From Amycolatopsis sp. WAC 01376 (lineage in GTDB: Bacteria > Actinomycetota > Actinomycetes > Mycobacteriales > Pseudonocardiaceae), in NCBI RefSeq assembly GCF_003947415.1, contig NZ_QHKL01000003.1, forward strand, positions 1,054,001 to 1,118,000: a stretch of DNA of 64,000 bases. The letters are read 5' to 3'. The notes below the pieces were generated by a model. That model searched no databases. It worked only from the letters and a program-made list of their open reading frames with translations, and was not told the DNA's origin. This document shows, in pieces, positions 8,092-15,309 of this stretch. Both the position numbers and the translations under genes were made by a program. Each line of letters begins with the position of its first letter. Positions within the stretch are counted from its first letter, which is position 1.

Positions 8092-11018
8092 TCACTCCCG
8101 CGCGCTCCAGTACGCGAGCTGCTCGCGGATCTTCCGGGTTTCGCCGTGCCGTTCGCCGCGGACCTCGACGGAATCGCCGAGCAGCAAGGTCCAGGTCGAC
8201 AGCGCCTCGGTGACCTGCCCGGCCTTGGCGAGGGTGAGCGCGAGACCGTATCGGAGGTCGAGGACGTCGGGATGCCGGTCATTCAGCCGTCCCGTCGCTT
8301 CGTCGAGGAGCCGTCGGTAGTCCGAAACGACGGGGGGGGGTGCTCGATTTCGGCGCTCCAGAACGCGATGTTGTGCCGGACGTGGCTGACGATCTCGTCG
8401 TCGCCCAGCACCTGTTTCGCCCGCGGCAGCAGTTCCCTGGCGAGCCGGAGGGCTTCCTCCCCGTTCCCCGTCTTGCCGGTCGCGACCGCGAGGAAGTGCC
8501 GCGCGTGCAGTGTCTCGCGATGGTCGGCTCCGAGCGCGTGGGTGGCGTCGCGGACGAGGGCTTCGAACTCGGCCCGGGACTCCTCGAAGCGGCCGAGTTC
8601 GGCGAGCAGATGGCCGATGTTGTTGCGGATGCTCAAAACGTCTTCGTCGCCGCTGGACAGCGCGGCGGTGGCGATCGGCAGGAGTTCTTCGAAGCGGGCG
8701 AGTGCCCCGGCCGCGTCACCCGCCTTGCCGGTCCACGTCGCGTGCCGTGCCTTGCAGCGCAACGTGATGCGGTCGGTCTCACCGAGCTCGTCGGCCGCGC
8801 GGTTCACCCAGATCGCCCAGCGTTCCCGGTTCTCGACCGGAATGTGGGACGTCCGGCGTTCCAGCGAGGTGAGGGCGTCTTCGCGGAGCCCGGCGAGCCA
8901 GAGGTGCTCGGCCTCGTTGGCCTCGGCATAACCCTGTTCGAGCGTCGGCTCGTCGTCTCCGGTCACGAGTGGCACCTCCGAGGTCGCCGACGCCAGCCAG
9001 GCGTGCAAACGGGTCTCCACATCAGGGAAGAGCTCGGGCGGCGCACCGGTCCACAGGACGGTTTCGTCGGCGAGGCCCGCTCGCGTCCGGCTGACCGCAT
9101 CACCGAGCCCGGCCAGGAAATCGCGGACGCGCACCCGCCGGTCCGGCCCGCCCGCCGCCGCGCTCGCGGCGGTGAGGATCGAGATCGGGATGGGCCCGCG
9201 TCCCGCGGCCAGCCCCAGCAGCTCCAGCAGGACCGCGTCACCGTGCCGCGGCGAGGCCACCGCGCCGGTGCCGTGCTCCTCGTCCTCCTCGTCCCGGTCC
9301 GCCTGCGTGACGCTGATGAAGGTGACCGTCGAATCGCCGAGCCGGAGCACGTCCCGATGCGCCAACTCGGCGTTCGGCACCCGTTTCCCGTTGACGAAGG
9401 TGCCGTTGGCGGAGTCCCGGTCGGTCAGCCACGCCGTCGTGCCGTCCCAGCGGATCTCGCAGTGGAGCCGGGAAACCCGCGAATCGCCGAGCCGGAGCGC
9501 GGCGTTCCTGCTGCGGCCGAGCGTCGTGAGCCCGAAGGACAGTTCGTGCCGCGCGGGCGGGAGGCCGGGGACGTCGATGATCAGGGTGGCGGGAGTGATC
9601 CTCGGCGAAGTGGGAGAGCCGGTGTCGTGTCCCGGAACGGGGTCGCCCTCGTAGGCTTCCTCCGGTTCGAGGAGGTGGTTCCGCTGACCGAGCCGGATCA
9701 CGAACGCCGGCCCCAGGACGTCCGGTTTCCGGGTCGCCACCACCGTTTTGACCCACGCCAGCGCCGGGTCCAGCGACAGGTCGAGAAGAACCTCGCGCAG
9801 CCGCCCCCGGAGCCCGGGATCGAGGTCGTCGAACCCGTCGATCGCGATCCGCACCGGACCGCCGGTCCATTGTGGAGCGAGACGGCGCAGCGGGCCGAAC
9901 AGTGCCAGCTCGAACGCGCTCGCGCCGGCGCGGCCGACGTCGTCGAGCCCGGCACGATGGGCGTCTTCGGCGCCGGCGAATCCGGGGACGGTGCGCCGCA
10001 ACTGCCTGGCCAGCTCACGGGCGATCTGTTCCGCGGTCTCACCTCGGCCGGTGAACAGCACGGCGTGCAGGAAGTCCGGCGGCACGTACGAACCGGCCAC
10101 CGACGGCCGGGCCAGCGCGGCGAGCATCGCCGACTTCCCCGTGCCTGCCTCGCCCGCGAGCACGACCAGGCGGGTCCCGGTGAGCAGGTGCCCGACGGTC
10201 TCACCGAGCTTCGGATCCGGCCGGTAGTCCGCGGTCAGCCGCTCGATCCGCGGCGCGGCCGGGTTGCCTGCCAAGGGCGAACGCCGCCAGGCGGGCGAGG
10301 AGTTCAGCGCGAGCCACAGTCCCTGGTCGGCTTCGGTCACCTCACGGGTGCCGTCGAAACCCAGATGGATGGCGGTCTGCGCCGGGCACAGGCCGGTGAT
10401 CACCCGTTTGAGGTCCGCGCACCGGACGCGCTCGCCGAACTCGGCGTGCCCCGACCGGAGTACCGAAACCAGTGACCGGCTGAAACACCCGTTCGCCGCG
10501 ACACGGTCGTCCGAGGCGGTGAGCAGGTCGAACCGTCTACCCGCCTCGCCGACGATCCGCAGCCAGCGTCGGCCCGCCTGCCTCGCCCCGATCCCGGCGT
10601 GGCAGGTGTCGAGCAGGATCACCAAACCGTCCAGCATCGAGTGGCGGCCGAGGAGCTCTTTGATGCGCTGGGCGAACAGGAACGATTTCCGGCTGTCCAC
10701 CGGCAGGCCGGTGTCCTTGGTGAGGAAGTAGAAGTCGTCGTCGGCGTATTCGCCGTGCCCGACGAGCGAAAGGAACAGCGTCGCCTCGTCTTCCGAAGCA
10801 CGCTCGAACGCTTCCACCAGTGCGTCGTCCAGCTCGACCATCGTCGGGTCGACGAGCAGGCCGCGGCCGTCCTCGAGCGCGGGGACGCAGCCGCCGATCT
10901 CTGGGTCGAGCAGGGCCGTCGAAACCTGACGGCCCGCGTCGGGGAGGAACGAGAGAAGGTTCAGCGAGTCGCACTGCGACGCGACGACCAACGACCTCCG
11001 CTCTCCCACGGAGATCAC
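8092..11018 (-). CDS. Caspase-like/P-loop NTPase/FHA/TPR protein, frameshifted near its C-terminus
   Basis: The uninterrupted frame ends at 8283 (911 codons). Domains in order: a caspase-like peptidase (C14) with the dyad His88 in SLVGHGEYADDD and Cys139 in VILLDTCHAG; a P-loop NTPase with Walker A GEAGTGKS at 289-296 and Walker B IAIDGFDDLD at 391-400; an FHA domain at about 478-570 (GRSRNA, SRLHC, SANGTF), which would read phosphothreonine; and TPR repeats from about 690. At 8332-8340 a run of nine C on the coding strand shifts the frame. With ten C the protein continues VVSDYRRLLDEATG... to QLAYWSARE, parallel to the preceding repeat ending NIAFWSAE, and stops at 8092, giving about 975 residues. 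The GTG start is 50 bp from the divergent hydrolase. The architecture resembles NTPase-regulated conflict proteins with caspase effectors; that role is inferred. Confidence 0.85.
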
Positions 11019-11068
11019 TTTGTCTCATCGGACGGTCACCGGCAAGGGCGGCCGCGATACTGTGCGCC

Positions 11069-11983
11069 ATGGCTCGGATCGTTCTGGTGCACGGCATCGC
11101 CCAGGAACAGAAGTCCGCGGACACCCTCGAGGCGGAATGGCTGCCGAGTCTGGCGGGCGGTGTCCGGCTCGTCGGTGACGCCGGACTGGCCGACTCCCTG
11201 TGGCGCGACGCCCGGCCCGGTGACGCTCGGATGGCCTTCTACGGTGACCTTTTCCTCAAGGACGGCCAGCAAGGCGGCGCCGACGAACTCACCGCCGACG
11301 AGTGGGAACTCGCCGAGGCGCTGGCGGGGGAGTGGCTCCGGAACGCGGCCGTGTCGGCGTCCCGCGAGACGGATCGCGAGCGGGCGAGTGCCGAACTGGC
11401 CCGGCTCGGCGGTCCGGACGGGGAAACCCAGGGCGTACGCGCGGCCGCCCGCCCGGTGCTGAACGCGCTGATGCGGCTGAAGCCGTTCGCGAGGCTCGGG
11501 GTGGCGTTCGCCGAACGCGTGGTGGTCAAGGCACTCAAACAGGTGACGCTGTACCTCACCGACGAGACGATCCGGAAACGCGTGCAGGACCGCGTCGCCG
11601 AACACATCGGCCCGGAGACCGAGGCGATCATCGGGCATTCGCTCGGTTCCGTCGTCGCCTACGAAGCCGCCCATCTGCACGGCCGTCCGCTGCCGCTGCT
11701 GCTCACCCTCGGCTCGCCGCTGGGCCTGCGCACGGTGGTCTACGAACGGACCCGCCCGCAGCCGCCGTCCGTCCCGCCCGGCGTCGCGAGCTGGGTGAAC
11801 CTGGCCGACCGCGACGATCTCGTCGCCGCCCGGCCGGACCTCAGCAGGCTGTTCCCCGGCGCCGACGGCGTCCTGGACAGCGGCTACACCGTCGACAACG
11901 GGGCGAAACCGCACGAGGCGGCGTTCTACCTCGCCAAACGCCGCACCGGTGAGGCCCTCTCCGCCGCACTGTCCGGCCGTTAA
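11069..11983 (+). CDS. Alpha/beta-hydrolase (lipase-like)
   Basis: A 304-residue alpha/beta-hydrolase. It opens with the oxyanion strand RIVLVHGIAQEQ, and the nucleophile elbow is IIGHSLGSVVAYEAA (GHSLG). Likely acid and His residues lie near LADRDD and PHEAAFYL. No signal peptide, so cytoplasmic; substrate unknown, possibly lipid or ester. A -10-like GATACT at 11056-11061 lies 7 nt before the ATG with no ribosome-binding site, suggesting a leaderless mRNA. It diverges from the caspase-like gene across 50 bp, so both promoters are intertwined. Whether it works with that protein is a guess from position. Confidence 0.8.
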   Translation: MARIVLVHGIAQEQKSADTLEAEWLPSLAGGVRLVGDAGLADSLWRDARPGDARMAFYGDLFLKDGQQGGADELTADEWELAEALAGEWLRNAAVSASRETDRERASAELARLGGPDGETQGVRAAARPVLNALMRLKPFARLGVAFAERVVVKALKQVTLYLTDETIRKRVQDRVAEHIGPETEAIIGHSLGSVVAYEAAHLHGRPLPLLLTLGSPLGLRTVVYERTRPQPPSVPPGVASWVNLADRDDLVAARPDLSRLFPGADGVLDSGYTVDNGAKPHEAAFYLAKRRTGEALSAALSGR

Positions 11984-12087
11984 CCTGCGGCGGGCAGGCG
12001 TAACGCGGCGGTTTCCGTGGTGACGACGGATGGAAACAGCTCCCCTCGAAGCTTCCCGGTGAGGTGATCTTCGAGGAAGGGGCAGCC

Positions 12088-13092
12088 ATGTGGGTATCGG
12101 CGGAGGTCGGCACGTGGCTCGCCCGGCGCAGCAGCCGGGCGGGTGACTGGTGGGCGGGCGAACTCGTCGCCGCCAAACGCGGGACGCGGGTTTCGGTGGT
12201 GATCCCGGCCCGCGATGAAGCCGAGACGGTCGGCGCGATCGTCGGCACCATCCGGCGTGAACTCGTCGAACGCTTTCCCCTGGTGGACGAAATCCTGGTG
12301 GTGGACAGCCATTCCACCGACGCCACCGCCGAGGTCGCCCGCGCGGCCGGCGCGGACGTCGTCGCGCAGGACGCGGTGTTCCCGGCTCTGGAAAGCCTGC
12401 CGGGCAAGGGAGAAGCGCTCTGGAAGGGCGTCGCCGAAACCACCGGTGATCTCGTCGTCTTCGTCGACGGCGATCTGCGCGACTTCACCGCCGACTACGT
12501 GACCGGCCTGCTGGGGCCACTGCTGACCGATTCGGGAATCGCCTACGTCAAAGGGTTCTATCACCGGCCGCTCGCCGGCGCGGCGGGTGTCGAACCCGAC
12601 GGCGGTGGCCGGGTCACCGAACTCGTCGCCCGTCCACTGCTCAACATGTACTGGCCGGAACTGGCCGGTTTCGTCCAGCCGCTCGCCGGCGAGTACGCGG
12701 GGCGGCGCGAAGTGCTCGAAGGCATCCCGTTCGTCACGCATTACGGCGTCGAGGTCGGCCATCTGATCGACCTGCTCGAACTGCACGGGCTCGACGCGCT
12801 CGCGCAGGTCGACCTCGGCCACCGGACCCACCGCCACCAGGGCACCCAGGCGCTCGGCAGGATGGCCGCGCAGATCATGCTGACCCTGATGGACCGGCTG
12901 GAGCGGGGCGGCCGGGTGATCTCCGCGGCGCCGCCGTCGACGTCGCTCGCCCAATTCCGGCGTGGCACGGGGGAGGGCGTCGAGCGGGAACTCGTGCTCA
13001 CCGACGTGGCCCTCACCCAGCGGCCGCCGCTGGAGAGCCTCCCGCCGGAGATCCGGCCGGAGAATTCACCCGCGTTGCGCAGGAGCGCTTAG
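12088..13092 (+). CDS. gpgS: Glucosyl-3-phosphoglycerate synthase
   Basis: A 334-residue GT-A enzyme of family GT81 that transfers glucose from an NDP-glucose to 3-phosphoglycerate, the first step towards glucosylglycerate and, in mycobacteria, methylglucose lipopolysaccharide. Recognised by RVSVVIPARDEAETV, EILVVDSHSTDATAEVA, PGKGEALWKGVAETTGDLVV, the metal-binding VDGDLRDF, and the family block GGGRVTELVARPLL plus QPLAGEYAGRREVLEGIPF. The ATG at 12088 is preceded by GAGGAAGGGG; an in-frame GTG at 12064 is less likely. Starts 104 bp after the hydrolase gene. The phosphoglycerate kinase gene of lower glycolysis is in the same window but not adjacent. Confidence 0.92.
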   Translation: MWVSAEVGTWLARRSSRAGDWWAGELVAAKRGTRVSVVIPARDEAETVGAIVGTIRRELVERFPLVDEILVVDSHSTDATAEVARAAGADVVAQDAVFPALESLPGKGEALWKGVAETTGDLVVFVDGDLRDFTADYVTGLLGPLLTDSGIAYVKGFYHRPLAGAAGVEPDGGGRVTELVARPLLNMYWPELAGFVQPLAGEYAGRREVLEGIPFVTHYGVEVGHLIDLLELHGLDALAQVDLGHRTHRHQGTQALGRMAAQIMLTLMDRLERGGRVISAAPPSTSLAQFRRGTGEGVERELVLTDVALTQRPPLESLPPEIRPENSPALRRSA

Positions 13093-13188
13093 GCCGTGTC
13101 CTGCGAGGACGCGCGGTGACCGTCCCGGAGGCGAGAGCAAAGGTCCCCCGCTCTCTTTCCGCAGGTCAGCACTCACAGGACACGGCCT
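13091..13188. repeat. Widely spaced inverted repeat between gpgS and the sterol desaturase gene
   Basis: Perfect 13-bp arms AGGCCGTGTCCTG (13091-13103) and CAGGACACGGCCT (13176-13188) enclose 72 bp. The left arm overlaps the gpgS stop codon and the right arm covers the last codons of the convergent desaturase gene. It could be a joint terminator; the large loop makes that weaker than the compact hairpins elsewhere. Confidence 0.6.
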
Positions 13189-14048
13189 GGGCTCAGCGCC
13201 GCCTTGGGCTGCCAGCCCGGCGGGCCGAACACGTACCCGAGTTTGTCCCGCCAAGACCCGGCGGCGCGGACGTCTCGCAGGATCGAGCCGTATTCGTGGA
13301 AGCCGACCTTGAGCAGGTTGTGGGACTCGACGTTCTTGGTCAGCCCGTAGGTCGGCCGCTTGCCTTCCGGGACGAAACTGCCGAACATCCGGTCCCAGAT
13401 GATCAGGATGCCGCCGTAGTTCGCGTCCAGGTACTCCTGGTCGCTGCCGTGGTGCACACGATGGTGTGACGGCGTGTTGAACACGTACTCGAACCAGCGC
13501 GGCAGCTTCCGGATCTTCTCGGTGTGCACGAAGAACTGGTAGACGAGGTCGATCGACAGTCCGGTGAGGATCATCCACGGCGGGATCCCGGCGAGGGCGA
13601 GGATCGACCAGAACGGCAGCTGGAAGTACGGGGTCCACTTCTGCCGCAACGCCGTCGAGAAGTTGTAGTGCTCGCTCGAGTGGTGCACCTGATGGCCGGC
13701 CCACATGATCCGGACGCGGTGACTGGCCCGGTGGTAGGCGTAGAAGACGATCTCCTGCCCCAGCAGCATCAGCACCCAGGTCCACCAGTCGTGCGGGCTG
13801 AACTTCACCGGCGCCAGTTCGTAGAGCGCGGCGAACACGAACAGCATGGCGATGCGGAAGACACCGTTGATCACCACCGCCACCGCGCCCATGGACATGC
13901 TGGTCCGGGTGTCCTTGACGCTGTAGCCGATGACGTTGTCGTCGTGGCCGAGCACATGCAGCGCGAGGATCTCGATCGCGACGAACAGCAGGAACACCGG
14001 CGTCGCCAGCAACACCGGGTCACTCAAATGGGCAAGAAACTCCGCCAT
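13173..14048 (-). CDS. Sterol desaturase/fatty acid hydroxylase family membrane protein
   Basis: A 291-residue di-iron membrane oxygenase of the FA_hydroxylase family. The histidine clusters are complete: HRASH, HQVHHSSEHYNF and HHRVHHG. Four or so hydrophobic segments precede and separate them (LLATPVFLLFVAIEILAL, VLMLLGQEIVFYAY). The family hydroxylates or desaturates sterols, fatty acids or carotenoids; the substrate here is not clear. ATG start with GGGAGAGG just upstream. Divergent from a TetR gene, with clustered TTACC half-sites in the 84-bp gap, so it is very probably that regulator's target. Confidence 0.88.
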   Translation of the reverse strand: MAEFLAHLSDPVLLATPVFLLFVAIEILALHVLGHDDNVIGYSVKDTRTSMSMGAVAVVINGVFRIAMLFVFAALYELAPVKFSPHDWWTWVLMLLGQEIVFYAYHRASHRVRIMWAGHQVHHSSEHYNFSTALRQKWTPYFQLPFWSILALAGIPPWMILTGLSIDLVYQFFVHTEKIRKLPRWFEYVFNTPSHHRVHHGSDQEYLDANYGGILIIWDRMFGSFVPEGKRPTYGLTKNVESHNLLKVGFHEYGSILRDVRAAGSWRDKLGYVFGPPGWQPKAALSPGRVL

Positions 14049-14072
14049 CGCACCTCTCCCTGTCCCGCCCCG

Positions 14073-14123
14073 GTTAACTGACCATCAGGTAACTTACCCT
14101 GGGGTCATTTACCTCAGGGTAAG
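14073..14123. promoter_or_regulatory. Clustered TetR-type operators between the desaturase gene and its regulator
   Basis: At least two overlapping palindromes fill most of the 84-bp divergent gap: GTTAACTG...CAGGTAAC (14073-14093, 7 of 8 pairs) and CTTACCCT...AGGGTAAG (14093-14123, perfect 8-bp arms). A further TTACCT-C-AGGGTAA lies inside the second. The common half-site is TTACCTG or TTACCCT. The right arm overlaps TAAGAT (14120-14125), a -10-like hexamer 7 nt before the TetR GTG start, so binding would block the regulator's own promoter and probably the desaturase promoter. Confidence 0.75.
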
Positions 14124-14132
14124 ATAACCGCC

Positions 14133-14744
14133 GTGACAGAAGCAAGGGCCGTCGGCACGAAGGGGGTGCCCCGTGAGGAACGGGAGACCCAGATCGTGCG
14201 CGCCGGGACGGAGGAGTTCGGCAAGAACGGGTACGCCGGGGCGTCGATGGTGGAGATCGCCCGCCGGGTCGGCGTCACGAAACCCTTGCTGTACCAGTAC
14301 TTCGGCTCGAAAGACGGGCTGTACCTCGCCTGCCTGCACCGGGCGGGGGACAGGCTGACCGAAGGGGTCGCCGAGACGATGGCGGGGAAGGGCGGGCCGC
14401 CGGAACGCATGCCGCTCGCGGTGCTCTCGGCCATTTTCGAGACATTCGACAATGACCGGTACGCGTGGAAGCTGCTCCGCGACCCGACGGTGCCGTCGAC
14501 CGGCGAGATCGCCGGCGTCGCGGTCGGCTATCGCCATCGGCTCGACGGATTCGCGCTGATCGGCGCCGCGCAGCTGATGCATTCGCGCGGGCTGGACGAC
14601 GATCGCGACATCGAGGCGATCGCCCAGGTGTGGACCGGAGTGGTCGATTCCCTGATCAGCTGGTGGATCGACCAGCCGGATCAGGACGCCGCGGCGATGA
14701 CCGAGCGCTGTTCGCGGATCATGCGGAACCTGTTCGGCTGGTGA
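14133..14744 (+). CDS. TetR/AcrR family transcriptional regulator
   Basis: A 203-residue TetR-family repressor. The N-terminal helix-turn-helix is GTEEFGKNGYAGASMVEIA, VGVTKPLLYQYFGSKDGLY. The C-terminal ligand domain is helical and not assignable to a ligand. GTG start, probably leaderless behind TAAGAT. Divergent from the sterol desaturase/hydroxylase gene and sharing operators with it, so it probably controls that gene in response to a lipid-like ligand. Its last 26 bp overlap the convergent Nudix gene. Confidence 0.9.
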   Translation: MTEARAVGTKGVPREERETQIVRAGTEEFGKNGYAGASMVEIARRVGVTKPLLYQYFGSKDGLYLACLHRAGDRLTEGVAETMAGKGGPPERMPLAVLSAIFETFDNDRYAWKLLRDPTVPSTGEIAGVAVGYRHRLDGFALIGAAQLMHSRGLDDDRDIEAIAQVWTGVVDSLISWWIDQPDQDAAAMTERCSRIMRNLFGW

Positions 14745-15297
14745 GCGCCGCCAAGGCCGCGACGGCGGCCTCGCAGTCGGCGAAGGCGAGCGGCGGGCGA
14801 TCGTCCAGCGGGAACCAGGCGTACTCGGAATTCTCTTCCGACAGCACGATTTCCGCGTCCGGCGGGAGTTCGCAGACGAAGGCGAGCCCGATCGTCGTCA
14901 GCCCGGTGTCGCCGTAGACGGACGGGTACGATCCGGCGAACCGGAGGTTCCGGAGTTCGCAGCCGATTTCCTCGAGCCCTTCGCGGACGAGGTTGTCCTC
15001 GGCGGTCTCCGCGCCGGAGAGGAACCCTCCGACGGTGTCCCAGCTGCCCTTCCGCGGCTCCTGTTCCCGGCGCAGCAACAGGATCCGGTCGCCGTCGAGG
15101 ACGAGCCCGACCGTGGTCGGCAGCGGGTTGTCGTATTTGGTGAAGCCACAGGCGGGGCACTCGACATGGGTGTCTTCGCCGTCGCCGTCGATTCGCGTGC
15201 GGTCGCCGCAGCGAGGGCAGAACTTCCAGTCCTTCACCGTGGGGAGCTTAGGCGTTTCCGTGGAAACGGCCGGGGTGCCCGGCGCCGCTCCGGACAC
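14719..15297 (-). CDS. Nudix hydrolase with N-terminal zinc ribbon
   Basis: A 192-residue Nudix protein. It has a four-Cys zinc ribbon near the N-terminus (FCPRCGDRT, ECPACGFTKY) and a complete Nudix box, GGFLSGAETAEDNLVREGL followed by EEIG, fitting G-x5-E-x7-RE-x2-EE-x-G. The ribbon plus box resembles NudC-like NADH pyrophosphatases and related zinc-ribbon Nudix enzymes, but the NudC SQPWPFPxS tail is absent, so the substrate is open. Starts 12 nt after the chimera gene stop on the same strand, so possibly co-transcribed. Overlaps the 3' end of the convergent TetR gene. Confidence 0.87.
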   Translation of the reverse strand: MSGAAPGTPAVSTETPKLPTVKDWKFCPRCGDRTRIDGDGEDTHVECPACGFTKYDNPLPTTVGLVLDGDRILLLRREQEPRKGSWDTVGGFLSGAETAEDNLVREGLEEIGCELRNLRFAGSYPSVYGDTGLTTIGLAFVCELPPDAEIVLSEENSEYAWFPLDDRPPLAFADCEAAVAALAALTSRTGSA

Positions 15298-15309
15298 CCC
15301 GACCGCGAC

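Noticed and set aside
8340..10475. A 711-codon open frame on the plus strand opposite the caspase-like gene
   Set aside because: Same shadow effect; the minus strand holds the caspase dyad, Walker motifs and FHA signatures.
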